Positions 1-12,540 are shown, numbered from the stretch's first letter. The stretch is 64,000 nucleotides of DNA from Gordionus sp. m RMFG-2023 (GCF_954871325.1 NC_088776.1:12028052-12092051); one strand, 5' to 3'. Numbers and translations are program-made. Notes: generated from the sequence alone by a model not told the origin.

Positions 1-245
1 AACCGTTTCGATAATCGCAACGATAACTACTACGACGATCGATACAACAATAGCGAGTACTCCATGGTGCCACGACTGTGACCATCATCAAAGCCCTGAT
101 CGACCGGATGACTGCTATAGAGTTGTAACCGAACCAACTATCCCCGTCGTGGTCAGCAAAGATACAACCCTCAAAATATTAATGGTTTTCCGAAATATTC
201 TTTGAGGCCCAACCAGTATAAAAATGACAATAATACTTACAATAG

Positions 246-458
246 TGTTACATTTGAATATTTATTATTGTAAGATATATTTAAAGGTCACCTTATATTT
301 GTATATTATATTATTCCGACATGTAATATTATATTATCGAGGTTAATCAAATTGCATATTATTAGAAGTTAAATTGGATAATTATATAAATGTATATATA
401 CCAAAAGAATTACAAATAAAAGTATTATCGTTTTTTAAAAAAACTTTAATCGATATAA
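246..458 (+). repeat. Left LTR of the nested element
   Basis: Direct repeat of 1879-2091 at a constant offset of 1633 bp, nearly identical, so the insertion is younger than the surrounding Ty3 remains. Confidence 0.75.
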
Positions 459-779
459 GGCGACGAGGTAAAAGGTCGCGCGGATTTCGGTCTTCGGTCA
501 AGTTAAATATTATATAGAATTATAATTTTTTTTTGTTAAAAAAGATAAATAAATAAATTGATTTAGCAATTATGGATAAAAAATGAATGAGATAAATGGG
601 CTACTGACGACTATAGACACATAAAATATCCTCAAAATTTTCTATTGATAGAGGAGCAATTGATTTCATTAGATTAAGTCGCGGCCCTACTAAATTCACA
701 ATAAAGAATTAAGAATTCGCGATCAATTATTGGCCGGAGAACTATGTTTACGATACCCAGAAAAGACGAAGACCAACCG

Positions 780-1340
780 TGAAACTTAACAAAATTATAA
801 AATTTATGATAATGATAAAGGGCACCATCAAAATGATTGATGCAGCCTATTTAGATTCCATGGATTATAGAATTTATACGATAAAGGCACGATGCAGCCT
901 ATTTAGATTTCCATGGATTATAGAATTTATGATAATGATAAAGGGCAATATCAAAATGATTGATGCAGCCTATTTAGATTTCCATGGATCATAGAATTTA
1001 TACGATAAAGGCACGATGCAGCCTATTTAGATTTTCATGATTATAGAATTTATAATGATAAAGGGTCTCAAAATGATTGATGCAGCCTATTTAGATTTCC
1101 ATGGATTATAGAATTTATGCGATAAAGGCACGATGCAGCCTATTTAGATTTTCATGATTATAGAATTTATAATGATAAAGGGTCTCAAAATGATTGATGC
1201 AGCCTATTTAGATTTCCATGATTATAGAATTTATAATGATAAAGGGTCTCAAAATGATTGATGCAGCCTATTTAGATTTCCATGGATTATAGAATTTATA
1301 AGGGCACTATCAAAATATTGATACAGCCTATTTGGATTTC
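780..1340 (+). repeat. Tandem array, about 65-bp and composite units
   Basis: The motifs GATGCAGCCTATTTAGATT, CCATGGATTATAGAATTTAT and GATAATGATAAAGGG recur about eight times in slightly varying combinations. The array lies inside the nested LTR element and reads through as repeated MIDAAYLDFHGS in one frame. Shorter and longer spacers alternate, as in arrays grown by unequal exchange. Confidence 0.85.
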
Positions 1341-1878
1341 CGTGATAAAATTTGACACAGCAGGAAGAATTTGACTTATCGTTACCAACATATGTAGAAA
1401 TTAACATGATCAACAATATAATGATAATGGTAACGTGAATATTGACAAACTATATAGAGTAACCTGGAGTACTCCAATGGTAGTGGTTCGTAAAACTTCA
1501 GGTGAACTACGATTGAGAATAATTCTACCAACGAATCGCAAAAATCGCTATAGATCTACAGATAAATGATGATAAAATAACAAGCGAAAATATAACAGTG
1601 ATGGTGGGAACAATTGGTCGAAAAACTAGAATCGCCATCACAATCCTGGAAAAGGGTAGAAGAAAAAGGAAAAAAAAATAAACGTACAAAACCGTATTAA
1701 AACATCCCGACCAACTACTCGAAATCAAATCAATAATAACAATTGAATCAAGTCAAAAAGGAAGGCAAACGGGTTATCCAACAACGGAACTAAAGCCATC
1801 AAAAAGATTAATAGATGAAATTGAACTTGGTAAATAAAAAGATTGCTAGACGATCTTAGCTTGGTGGGAAAGAAGATA

Positions 1879-2091
1879 TGTTACATTTGAATATTTATTA
1901 TTGTAAGATATATTTAAAGGTCACCTTATATTTGTATATTATATTATTCCGACATGTAATATTATATTATCGAGGTTAATCAAATTGCATATTATTAGAA
2001 GTTAAATTGGATAATTATATAAATGTATATATACCAAAAGAATTACAAATAAAAGTATTATCGTTTTTTTTAAAAACTTTAATCGATATAA
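1879..2091 (+). repeat. Right LTR of the nested element
   Basis: Direct repeat of 246-458, preceded by a purine-rich tract. Immediately afterwards the sequence returns to Ty3 gag/protease-type coding. Confidence 0.75.
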
Positions 2092-2218
2092 TAAATAGAT
2101 CTTCTGATTACAAAGATTGTGATTGTCAATTGAATACGAACCATGCTATGAACATCGAAGTAATTGATGATGATGACGACTCAAACACCTTAAAGAATAT
2201 AATCTGCAGAATTTGTAA

Positions 2219-3330
2219 GTGTACAATCTGGGGGTCAAAAATACCATATATGACGCATGCAACATGACAGTGAGCATCAACAACATACCCACGTTGACGC
2301 AAGTTGACACCGGTACCAGGTATAGTATACTTCCGAAGCTGACAGCTAAGACTGTAGGCATAACAGCAATGCGTAAGACGGATATTAAACTCATTGGTTA
2401 TGATGGCAGCGCTATCAAAATATTAGGTCTTGCCAATGTGAACGTTAAGTATGAAGGAAACTCACATACACTGGAGGCCATTGTAGTAGATTGTGATAAT
2501 GTTCCCCTGCTAGGACGTATGTGGTTACATGCCTTCAATAACATATTAAAATCGTTCGTTGTGGGTAACATAGATGATGATCTTGAAAAGGTTATATCGG
2601 TAATGAAAAAAGACCTCTCATCAACACGCTACCATAAACCTAATATGATCAGACAAGTGAAAATTCACTTGAAGCTCGATGCCGTGCCTAAAATCATACC
2701 TCCAAGAAGAGTTCCTTATGCCAGGGTTGATGCGATGACTCGTGAATTAGACGGCTGGATAAAGGACAACATCATAGAGCCAGTATCTCAAGTCAGATGG
2801 GCAAGTCCATTAACTCCTGTTTTCAAAGGTGACGGTACCATGAGGTTGTGTGCTGATTTTAAAGATACCATAAATCCTGTTCTGGAGGACTTCAAATACC
2901 CTATACCGCGTATTAATGTCTGATCGCAAAGTTGGCCAAGGGCAGGAAATTCATCAAAATAGACTTCAAGCATGCCTTTTGGCAGATTCCCATACACAAA
3001 GATTCCAGGGATCTACTCACGATCTCAACACACAAGGGGTACTTCCGCTTCACCAAGCTACCATTCAGTTTGAAAACTGCCACAGCCATCTTCCAACAGA
3101 TCATGGATTGGATATTCGGCGACCTTAAAGATGTCATTTTTTATATTGACGACTTGTTAATCACTGGTAGTAATGACGAAAAACATATCGAGAACATTAA
3201 AAAAGTGTTTGAACGAATTCGAAAGAACGGATTGACACCTAACTTCTCTAAAAGCGAGTTCATGAAAGACAGGATTAGATTCCTAGGCCATGATATCGGC
3301 GCTGAGGGCAAAAATCTAAAGACGAGCTAG
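2219..3330 (+). mobile_element. Protease and reverse transcriptase region of the Ty3 element
   Basis: Seen directly: a retropepsin-like active-site stretch VDTGTRYS, followed about 65 residues later by LLGRMWL. The RT stretch begins with RRVPYARVDAMTRELDGWI and continues with WASPLTPVFK, LCADFKDTINP and KIDFKHAFWQIPIHKDS. The polymerase motif YIDDLLITGS lies at about 3142-3171 and the LGHDI element at about 3283. Fossil copy; no function is implied. Confidence 0.9.
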
Positions 3331-3343
3331 CCACATTTTAGGA

Positions 3344-3757
3344 ATGGCCAGTTACTATTGTAAATTTCTAAACAATTTTGCCAGCTTAGCTGATCCATTA
3401 TATAAAATAGTGAATATAGAGAAATGGATTTGGGATGAAAGTCACAAAAAAAGTTTTGATGAATTGAAACTTATCATGAGTCAACCACTAACGTTAAGCT
3501 ATTTCAAAACCAACCTACCTATAGGGATTGAGGCAGATGCGTCCAAGCGAGGACTGGGAGCTGTAATATTTCACATAGAAGAAGGTGGTAAAGAAAGGCC
3601 TATAGCTTTTGCCTCGAGGTCATTGTTGAAGGCTGAGATCAACTATACAAACATAGAGAGAGAAGCATTAGCTATAATCTTTGCAATAAAGAGGTTCCAA
3701 GAATATTTTATTGGAACGAGTTTCACAATTATAACAGATCACAAGCCACTGATTTAA
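3344..3757 (+). mobile_element. RNase H region of the Ty3 element
   Basis: The connection domain (YYCKFLNNFASLADPLYKI) is followed by an RNase H-like stretch with EADASKRGLGAVI, RPIAFASRSL, NIEREALAIIFAIKRF and TDHKPLI. These are the usual Ty3/gypsy RNase H signatures in the usual order after RT. Part of the element at 1-5567. Confidence 0.88.
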
Positions 3758-3768
3758 TCTTCATAGGA

Positions 3769-5138
3769 TTGAAAGATAACACTGCCATGTCAATAAGACT
3801 TGCGATGGGGGCTTATGTCTACAAGATAATCCACAGGTCCGGCAAGCTCAACGTGGTACCAGACTGTCTGTCCAGATTTCCTTTGGCTGCTCACGACGAA
3901 AAGGTGCACGAAATAGAAGATGACGAGCCATGCAAGGAGCTATGGGACATACCGATTAAGTTCGAGAAAGTATCTGCGGTGACTCAGAACGATAACGAGA
4001 TTATGGATGTCATCACTGATATAAGAAAAGGTGAAGTCATACAAAACAAAACTTACAGGTTCATGGAAAATAAATTGAGCATAGTTGATGACTGCCTTTA
4101 CAATGAATCAAAAGTGATCATACCGTTCAACATGAGAAACTAATGCTGCAGGAGTTGCATAGAGAACATTTGGGGGCTCATAGGACAAAACTTTTTGCCA
4201 GAAGCTACATCTGGTGGCCTGGAATCAACACTGACATAGATAATGACGTTAGAAGAGTCATGCAATGCTTAGGGAGATAATCCAAAAAAAAATACAACAT
4301 GCTTGAACTGCCGCTAATAAACCTTTTGAGAGCATGCATTTAGATTTCGCAGGGCCGTTTCTGCAAAAATACTGGTCCCATCATTAAATCGATGAACTCC
4401 ATAAAATCTGAACAGACTATCATCGAATTGATGAGAACTATAAGCTTGTTCGGAATACCTGAACAAATCGTCACAGATAATGGCACCAACTTTACCAGCA
4501 AGTTGTTTGAAAAATTTTGCAAAGACCATGGAATTAAGCACACTCGAAGGTAAGCATATCATCAGCAATCCAATAGGCTGGTGGAGAGGATGATTAGAAC
4601 CTTAAAAACACACATGTAAAGAAGTCTGGAAAATAAAAAGGTAGATGAGAAGATCACACTAGAAAGGTTTTTGTTTTACTATCGGAACACACCTAATGCT
4701 GCCACAGGTGTTGCACCTAGCAAGAGATTATTCCTGCAATCAACAAGAATTACCTGGGATTTGCTAAAACTAATAAAAATGACCGATAACTCATTAGAGA
4801 AATTTATATCACCTGCAAAAGCTTTAGAGATTGGTGACAAAGTGTGGTACAAAACGTTTAGAGACAACAAATGGCACAAGGGCATGGTCACTGAGAAAGA
4901 AGGTAATTTGTTATGCAGAATAGACACGGGGTATGCTAAAATCAGGAGACATCTGGATAAGATTAAAAAGAGATTCTCGAATGATGTTCCTGAAACCACG
5001 ATTAAGGACAAAGGCTCACTAACACCATCTACATTCGATAAGCAAAATGACGGATATCCTACAGAGTCTATCTACATAAGAGAAAGGGGCAATATGAAAG
5101 AATCAATGAATCCAGACTGCTCGACCGGTCAGACTTAA
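3769..5138 (+). mobile_element. Integrase region of the Ty3 element
   Basis: Visible parts are the pre-integrase region (HRSGKLNVVPDCLSRFPL), an HHCC-type start (LHREHLGAHRTKLFARSYIWW), the catalytic core fragment ITDNGTNFTSKLFEKFCKDHG, and a C-terminal part containing FYYRNTPNAATGVAPSKRLF and a GDKVWYK chromo-like stretch. The order matches Ty3/gypsy integrases. Fossil, broken in several places. Confidence 0.85.
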
Positions 5139-5239
5139 ACAATACCCAAATATCTGGAAGATTACATAATGAACGTCAATAGCGTTACCACCCAACTTAT
5201 CCAAGGAAATCGTAAGCCGAATTTCTTTGGAGGGTGGAA

Positions 5240-5567
5240 TGTTAAATAATAGTGATTATACCTTTCGGTCAAAATTTTATATTAATATTTTTTTTATATA
5301 TTTTAATGTGACATTTTTTTTATTCACTTTGTATTTAAATTTAATCGGTGAAAATTTTATAATAACATTTTTTATACATCAATTTGTATTAGTATTTTTT
5401 TTATTATTGTTTAAAAAAAAGATATATAAAGAGATAAAAAATGTAATTTAAAAAAAGAAAATAAATATGTAATATATCATATAATAAAATTGAAATTATG
5501 ATTAAAAATAAAATGTGATATCATTATCTATGAAATAATAAATATGGATTTTAATTCAATTTCAACA
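5240..5567 (+). repeat. Probable 3' LTR of the Ty3 element
   Basis: It starts TGTTAAATA directly after the purine tract GAGGGTGGAA. The same tract/LTR junction occurs (inverted) in the gag-only element at 33884-36256, which suggests both belong to one family. The right end at TTCAATTTCA is estimated from a TG...CA expectation only; no partner LTR is in the window to prove it. Confidence 0.5.
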
Positions 5568-5989
5568 AGTTTATTATTAGAACGAAATACTTGCCTTGCT
5601 GCGAGTTGAGGTAGACAAATATTAAATTCATAGAGCTCTGCTAACAATTACATGTAATTATGTAATTTGTAACAAACACTTGTACTAATTTCCTTTTCCA
5701 ATATATAGTTTTAGCTATTCCAATAGTCTCAATCAAATCGATTTTATTTTTTTGAAATATTTAAGTTTAGTTTTGCACTGAAAAAATTCCGAATGGTTAG
5801 GTATAAAATTTAAAAATGGCAAATAAATATAACGTCACGGAAAATTTGAACTCGATATTATTAGAGTAAATTAGTAGCGTATATATTTCCGCCATGAATG
5901 TGATGAATAAATGCAAATTAAAATATGTATGCGATAAGATGTAGGAATCATTAATTTTATAAATCCTAACTGGATTTAAACACGTTCTT

Positions 5990-8262
5990 CTTTGTTCTAT
6001 AAAATTTTCAGCAAATTTCCTTAAGGTTTTTTAAAAAATTAAGAAAAATAAAATACCAACAAATAGTTATACGCATATAACCTAACGCATTGCCGATAAC
6101 TTTCCCAGCAAAAAGTTATATTTCCGCTGAATCTAAGTTGGACCGAATTTTAGAAGAAGTCGTTATCTAAAAAGTGGATCCAATATAAACTTCAATCCCT
6201 TGAGCTACTCCAAAGTTTAATATCTTATAGAAATTCGGTGCTGGGCGTATATATGAAAATTTTTGTTAACAATCAACAATTATTTAGAGATATACTATTA
6301 ACTTTCGTCGACCTGACAAATAGGATCGTGGGAAGTAAAATATCTTCAACGATAGATTTAAGAGATGTATTTTTACAATTCGGAGTTAGTCGAGAATATA
6401 GAGAACTTTTAGTAATTTTGACTCGTGCTGGTTATTACCGATATTAGCGCTACGGCAATATTTCAACGCTTTATGCAAAACCTATTAAAGGAAATTCCTA
6501 TGAATAGTGTATTTTTAGACGACGTATTTGTGGGCCAAAATAATTTTGATCATGTAGTTATTTGCTATTATGAAAATTTGATAAGGCTGGACTGACAATG
6601 ATAACCGATATAATTAAAATTGGGAAAAAGTTAGTCACTTATTTATCATGTTATTACCGAATTCGGAATTCAAACTACGTCAAATGTGAAAGAATTACGT
6701 TTTTTGGGGTGATAACCATGAATCGAATATACAAAATTTACATCCTATTTGCGAGTCTTTAACACATACACTAAAGAGTAAAAATGTTAGTTGGTTTTGG
6801 TCAGCTCAATAAAATGAAATATTTAATAAAATTTAAAAAAATATAATATCAAAAGTGGCAATTCCTTAATCTGCTGAAATTCCTGCGTAATTTATTGTGA
6901 CGCTTCCGAAGATAGTTTAGGAACTGTTATTGCTTTGATTTATTACTGGCCAGGAGAAACCAATTGCTTAAGCGGCGTGGATACTTTCGGCAGCTGAAAA
7001 GTACGTCACCATTAATCGGGAGGCTTCGTCGAGCATGTTCGCTATCAAGAAGTTCCATCTACATATTTATAAAAAACATTTTATTTTAATCACAAATCTT
7101 TGAAATATATCTTAGGTGATAAAAGAAACCTAAATAAAATAACAAATTACTATTTAATAAGGTCCGTTCCTAAGCTATTAAAAACGATTGTGAGATAATT
7201 CATAGACCTAGACAAAACAATATGCCGACGCTCTATTCCGGTTGGGAATAGAAAGCAAGAACCAATGAGATTACAAAAAAATTTGAAGATGAAATCCGAG
7301 GATTTAAAATGATAGAAGATCTATCTTTTCACTCGCTGTAAAGTTGTTAATGAAATGAGTAATGAAGTCAATCTGAAAGATATTATCAAATTAAATAAAA
7401 ATCATTGGTATATTGATAATATAAATAATTATTCGGAGATTTAAAAAAAATAATTTTAATGAAGGATAATATTTCGTTCGAAGAAGGATTATTTTATAAT
7501 GATAGGATGATTTTTCTGATAATTTAAATAAGGTGGTTCATAATATTTATCAATAAAGACATCCTGGTATAGTGGGGATGAAATAAATATGCAGAAATTA
7601 TGTGTTTTAGACAAATCTTGATATATTTCGTTAAATGTCATAAGAGTTGCTAGGAAAGAAGACCGGGAGCCAGAAAAGTGCTGTTATAAAATTAGAACAT
7701 TCCTACCCCACCTTGGGAACGAATACTCATTGATTTGAAAGACCTGGTATCTGGAAAGTATTGGTTACTGCGTAGACGCTTTTCCCAAATAGGTTGAAAT
7801 TGCATTTAACACATATAGATTCGGCGATTATAACAAATAATCTGCGATATTATTTCGATAGATTTGGGTTACTTTGATCAGTGGAAACAATCCATGATAG
7901 AAAAGACGGGAGCATTAAGGAAGCAAAAATATTATATAGATAGGAACGTTAAGCCCCGCGAATTTGAAAATAAAGAAAAGGGTTGAGTAAAAAATGAAAG
8001 GACTGTAGGATGGCATGAAGGGACAGTGGTTCAACATAAAAGTGTGATATTGTATGTTGAGTTTGAGGGAATTGTAAAAAATAAGCATGTCGACCAACTA
8101 AGAGATGCTCAAGTACAAACTAAGGAAATACTCATAACAATGAAGGAATATTTGGACAATGCAGAAAATAATGGAAATACAACCCTGAAAAAAAGTTTTG
8201 AAACCCCAATTAAGTTATTATATGACGAATTCAATTTGTAGCGGGGGGAACTATAATGCATA
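5990..8262 (+). mobile_element. Second Ty3/gypsy LTR retrotransposon remnant, heavily broken
   Basis: Pieces occur in the right order. RT: IVGSKISSTIDLRDVFLQFG at about 6330-6390 and a VFLDDVFVGQNN-like catalytic stretch near 6510-6545. RNase H: a REASSSMFAIKKFHLHIYKKH-like stretch near 7020-7080. Integrase: a C-terminal region around 7560-8240. A purine tract (GCGGGGGGAAC) at about 8241-8251 could be the polypurine tract. There are many breaks, so it looks older than the element at 1-5567. LTRs are not identified. Confidence 0.75.
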
Positions 8263-8667
8263 AACATATTTTATTTTTCCTTTAAGAATAAAATGATTTT
8301 TAATAACAAATAAAAGTTGAATTTTTTTAAAACCGCCCATTATTTATACTAAGTCAACCACCCACCCGTTCTTCAAAAAAATTTAGTTCGTCCGACGTCC
8401 CACTTAGATGGGCGGGTTAAAAATCCGCTCGCTGCAGACATTTAGTTTGAATGCCACTTTATATTTTCTATTTTTACTTAATATCTGAAAGTAGATGATT
8501 TTAAAATTCTAATTTAATCCTTAAAATTTTAAGGTATTACCTTAAGGTAGTGACTATCATTAACCAAATTGTTTTCCCTTATGAATGCTGGTTGGGCAAA
8601 TTTTTTTTAAAAAGTATTAGAATATAAATACAAATACAATTAAAAAAAAATATTTGTACAAATACTA
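8263..8667. other. Non-coding AT-rich stretch with a GC-island repeat fragment
   Basis: 8330-8460 carries GC-rich words (ACCGCCC, GGGCGGGTTAAAAATCCGC, CTGCAGAC) of the kind seen in the GC-island MITE family. From about 8589 a GTTGGGCAAA end begins. It may be the left edge of an older hAT-like MITE into which the hAT at 8668 was inserted, with a matching right edge near 10840-10855. No gene is seen. Confidence 0.4.
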
Positions 8668-9009
8668 GAGTTGGGCAAATTTTTAGAAAATTGTATTCGG
8701 ATACAGATACTTTATAAAATTTTATATTTAAGATACAAGATACTTTAGAAAAATTTAAATAAGATTATAAGATACAAGATACTTGTATCATTTTTAAAAA
8801 AAAGTATCTAAGATACAAGATACTTTTTTAAAAAACTTTAAATAGTCATCAAAATGTATAAAGCTTTATTTTCTTATCTATAATATAAATTTATAAAAAA
8901 AATTTTAAATAAATTGTAGAAAATAACAAATTTATTATATAAGAAAATGCGATATTTTTTTAACAATTGAATAATTAGTAAATAATAATAAATCAGCATT
9001 ATTTTTTAA

Positions 9010-9449
9010 TATTATTAATTTTTCAAATAATTTATCGTTCACTCTTTGACGATTTGGTCTATTAACCATATTAGCAAAGCTAAATAATCGTTCAACGGGG
9101 GCAGAGGAGGGTAATATTGTGTTATATTTAATAAATATTTCTTTTATATATTTATAACCATTTAATATATTTTGTCATCTTTCATATAATTTAGGACCTC
9201 TAATTCAATATCATTTATTGAATTATTAGAATTGGATGTGGTACTTTTAAAACAAAAGTAATCATCATCTTCATCAATTGAAGATTTTGTTGACGTATTA
9301 ATTTCAATATTATTTTTAAAAATAAATAAAGCTTCATGTATTAACAAATCTTGTAGGTATTTTTTTTCTTTTTCACCATCAATCCAACGATTTTTAAAAT
9401 AGGGATGTTGTTGCCAAAAATGCGCTTTTAAAGTTATTATCAAAATCAT
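9010..9449 (-). pseudogene. hAT transposase, linker and C-terminal dimerisation segment
   Basis: 9449-9162 encodes a 95-residue acidic piece ending YMKDDKIY. Below it the minus strand reads ILPSSAPVERLFSFANMVN and then RPNRQRVNDKLFEK. This is the classic hAT C-terminal signature (SSAxxERLFS followed by an R..L segment). A frame change separates the two pieces. Confidence 0.85.
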
Positions 9450-9573
9450 ATATATTTTTAAATATTTTATTTAAAGAATTTTCTACAGCAATAGCTAATG
9501 GTTTGCAAAAATGTAGATGTTTGAATTAAATTTGTAATTTTTTTTAACATTTAATATTGGAGCTGATTCTCCA

Positions 9574-10101
9574 TCAGTTAATTTCATTTTGTATTTTGTC
9601 AATCGCTATAGCCAATGGGGCCATTATATTGCAATATTCTTCTAAATATTGAATTTCAATATCTCTTAATTTTGGAAATTCTAATTTTTGACATAATTTA
9701 GGAAGTTCGCCTTTAAATTTTAATAAACTAATAAGACTATCAAACAAACTATTCCATCTTATGGAGCAAGGTATAACTAATTGTTTTCCTAAAACTGCTT
9801 TGATAAGTTCTGCAGTTTTAGGCCTATTACTAGCATTCCATAGCTTAGTATATTTGGCTATTGCGGGATGATGAATTTTAGAAATGTTAGGAGAATCCTT
9901 AATAGCTTTCTCGGCATCTGTTGTGGCAATAAGACTTATCGTATGGCACAGACAACGAATGTGTTGAGGTTCAATGATTTCGAATTCTATACATTCATCA
10001 TCATTGATGTCAAAATCATTCTCCACACCTTCCATAGAATATCCAAACTCCTTGAAAGCTTTCTTGAAGTTAGAGCCCATTTTAATTTCATCATCAATCA
10101 A
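9574..10101 (-). pseudogene. hAT transposase, catalytic and insertion region
   Basis: The 175-residue open frame includes HIRCLCHTISLIATTDAEKA, the conserved hAT CxxH/L block just downstream of the second catalytic Asp. IRWNSLFDSLISLLK follows, the conserved RW(N)S motif. These motifs are diagnostic of hAT. The upstream DDE parts are not in this frame and the C-terminal domain lies in another frame, as expected for a decaying copy. Confidence 0.88.
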
Positions 10102-10249
10102 TAATAATATGAAAATTTATTTTATAATACTTCTAAATTTAGTAACAGATATATGGAATATGAAATGATAATGAATATGATTATAAATGTGATTTATTAT
10201 ATAATTATATATTATACTTTTAGATGCTTGACAAAATTTTATGACGAGT

Positions 10250-10440
10250 TCGCAGAACCACTTATAGATTTGTGGCATTCTTTACATTCTGCAGTAATTT
10301 TATTATTATCATGTTGAATTACTTGAAAAAATTTCCCATTTAAAATAATGAATTTAAATTTATAGTTATATTTTTCTGTTGAAAAGAATCATCTGAAGAC
10401 GAAGATAAACATATTATTCTATTTTCTTCTTCCATTATTT
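10250..10440 (-). pseudogene. BED zinc-finger exon of the hAT transposase
   Basis: On the minus strand a stretch reads GKFFQVIQHDN..ITAECKECHKSISGSANS...NFVKHLK. It has the Cys-x2-Cys, the IsGs turn and the final His of a BED finger, the usual N-terminal DNA-binding domain of hAT transposases. The start MEEENRIICLSSSSDD lies just upstream in another frame, so at least one frameshift separates it. Confidence 0.75.
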
Positions 10441-10768
10441 TAAAATAGACGGATATAAAACGATTCAAATAAAATATGGTAGTTCTAATTGTTAGAAAAT
10501 TGCTATATGACGACCAACGTCATATATCATAAATTATCTAAATTCTGATTAGATTTTTCATTTAAATTTTAAAACAATATCATTTTAAATTTTAATACTA
10601 TTTAAATTAACTAATATAAAATTTTTAAAGTATCTGTATCTTTTTGAATACAAAGTTGGTTAAGATACAAATACTTTTAAATAATGTGTATCTGATACTG
10701 GATACAAGATACTTTCCAAAATTTAAAAAATTAAATACAAATATCCACGTTACTGCCGACAAATACTA

Positions 10769-12540
10769 AATAAAATATCAATTAAAAATTTTAAAAAAAA
10801 GTAATTAAATACAAGTACTTTGACGCACTTTCGCTTAAACAAATACTTTGACCGATGTTTAGTACCATTTTCAATTTTTTTTTTAACTTAGACAAAATTT
10901 TATTATCAATCATTTTCTAAAATTATCGAATATCTGTAGGACAAACATTAAATTAAATGTTGCAGCAGTAGCATTATCACATAAATTATGTAATAAATAT
11001 AAAATAGCGAAATCACCAGGCTTAGATAATATTTTTCTGGTTAAATATTGAGTTAGCCGTTTTTAAAGTTCAAATCGAGCCATTTAACAACGCTACATTA
11101 GCCCATTAATTTTGGATGCGATATTGGCCTCTATATTCCTACCTAATTAAATACTATTAAAGTTAAACCAAACAGTGCTTTCATGTATCATTAACTGACA
11201 TTAGCCGATAAATGAGAACCAATTAGTTATATTCAACGAAGAATGCCAGCCCATCGGATGCACCACTTTGTCAGAAAATAAAGAGTTCAGAGTTAGCAAA
11301 AATTTTAAAGTTAGAATCCTTTTGATAATCGCTTAACTCAAAGAATTTGTTTTTAGATGAAATATATTTAAAATTAAGCAAGTGTCTGAAGTAAGGAGGA
11401 TGAACGTTTAGAGAGATATGGTTATTCATATACTTAATTCTTTTTATCAATAACCTATCAGGCCTGATAGGTCATATGATTATAAATAAACGAATGGAAA
11501 TTTAAATAAATCAGCTGCTGTAATGACAATTTCATTGAGTTGGACCATAATCAATCCTTTTATATGATCATCTTGTAATTCTTAAGTTTAAATAATTTAT
11601 TGAACACGATTCTCTTAAAAACTAAAAAAAAATATTTAATGTTCCACAACAAACATGGTATGTTGTTAACTTTTTATTTATGTATCTAATCCAGAAAGTT
11701 ATGCATATATGATATTAAATATAATATTAATCTTTAATGTAGCGAAATTATCAAGTAGAAAGGTAAAAGTTCTCTCTTCTTTTTTTAAATTTTTATAAAG
11801 GTGAAATAACTGAGGAAAGTATTTATTAGAAAATTTTTTGTTGGGAGATTATAATTTTTTGCAATCAAAATATTAAGTAATGAATAGAAAATTAAGAAAA
11901 ATAAATAAATGAATACTAAATTTTAAAAACTCCAAGTCACATAGTTAAAAAAAAGATAGTTATAAAAAAGACATAAATCTCGAATTTGGGAAGAAAAAAA
12001 ATATAATATAAGAATTATATTTTAAACTATTATACCATTTTGCATTTTATTTTTTTTATAATATATATATAAAATAATTAGAATATATAGAATCAAAATA
12101 TTACATTTGAAATAAGATTATTATAAAATCAAAATTTATTTTACCAATGATAGGAGGCTTGAACTATTTTGAATACGTTAATTTTTTTTTTGATTTTTAT
12201 GGTTTAATAATTTAATATTTGCCATTAATGAAATTATAAAAAAAAATGTAATACTCGTCAATTATCAACATCAGTAATAGAATAAGAAGAAAAAATATTC
12301 TATTATTGCTTTTGATTAAACATTGTTTTGATTTACTTTTATTTTACAAATATTTTGTTTTTATTTTGTAAATAATTTGTATTAAGAAATATATGTGTAG
12401 TAATAATTGGAAATATTATACAATTTTTTTTCTCTTTATTTAAGAATTAGGAATACGAAAAGAAACTTTCTTAAACACTTCATTTTTTTATAAAAATATA
12501 TATAGTTTTCTTTGAATTTAAATCAAAAAATAATAATTTT
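10769..12540. other. Non-coding AT-rich stretch
   Basis: I see no credible gene. It contains a TA-MITE fragment (11025-11095), a short KIAKSPGLDNI-like reading around 11005-11030 that faintly resembles a LINE RT motif but is too short to call, and long A/T runs. Confidence 0.5.
11025..11095 (+). mobile_element. Fragment of TA-flanked MITE family
   Basis: TTAAATATTGAGTTAGCCG is followed by AAATCGAGCC and TTTAACAACGCTA. This is the right terminal arm of the family best seen at 51680-51898. The left arm is missing. Confidence 0.7.

Larger units (their letters stand above)
246..2091 (+). mobile_element. Short LTR element nested in the Ty3 element
   Basis: Two near-identical direct repeats of about 213 bp (246-458 and 1879-2091) start TGTTACATTTG and end CGATATAA. 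The first is followed by GGCGACGAGG, a plausible primer-binding site. The second is preceded by a purine run (TGGTGGGAAAGAAGA), a plausible polypurine tract. The interior holds a tandem array (about 780-1340) and a stretch resembling gypsy RT (WSTPMVVVRKTSGELRLR, about 1465-1520). The 5' flank AATAG recurs 2 bp beyond the right LTR, so the target duplication is uncertain. Non-autonomous or heavily broken. Confidence 0.7.
1..5567 (+). mobile_element. Old Ty3/gypsy LTR retrotransposon (K02A2.6-like), broken, runs off the left edge
   Basis: The pol domains are in Ty3 order: aspartic protease (about 2280-2520), reverse transcriptase (about 2690-3330), RNase H (about 3500-3750) and integrase (about 3830-5130). 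A purine-rich tract ending GAGGGTGGAA lies at about 5230-5239 and is followed by an LTR start TGTTAAATA. An Asn/Tyr-rich gag-tail-like stretch sits at about 150-245, so a second LTR element (246-2091) appears to have landed between gag and protease. The 5' LTR is outside the window. RT wording (PVPYA-like, WASPLTPVFK, YIDDLL) resembles animal K02A2.6-type elements. The reading frames are interrupted in several places, so this is an old fossil copy. Confidence 0.88.
8668..10760 (-). mobile_element. hAT DNA transposon, inactive
   Basis: It is flanked by the 8-bp direct repeat AAATACTA (8660-8667 and 10761-10768), the hAT target-duplication length. The left end GAGTTGGGCA resembles the terminal CAGAGTTGGGCAG of the hAT at 48241-52218, and both ends are full of GATACAAGATAC/GTATCTTA subterminal repeats. 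The transposase reads on the minus strand: BED finger (about 10435-10250), catalytic/insertion region (10101-9574), an acidic linker (9449-9162) and the C-terminal dimerisation segment (about 9150-9010). The frame is broken between these pieces, so it is not functional. Confidence 0.85.

Noticed and set aside
1525-1728. 67-codon minus-strand frame
   Set aside because: Opposite strand of retroelement sequence; no independent support.
11005-11030. SPGLDNI as a LINE reverse-transcriptase motif
   Set aside because: Only a handful of residues, stops on either side, and no other LINE domains nearby.
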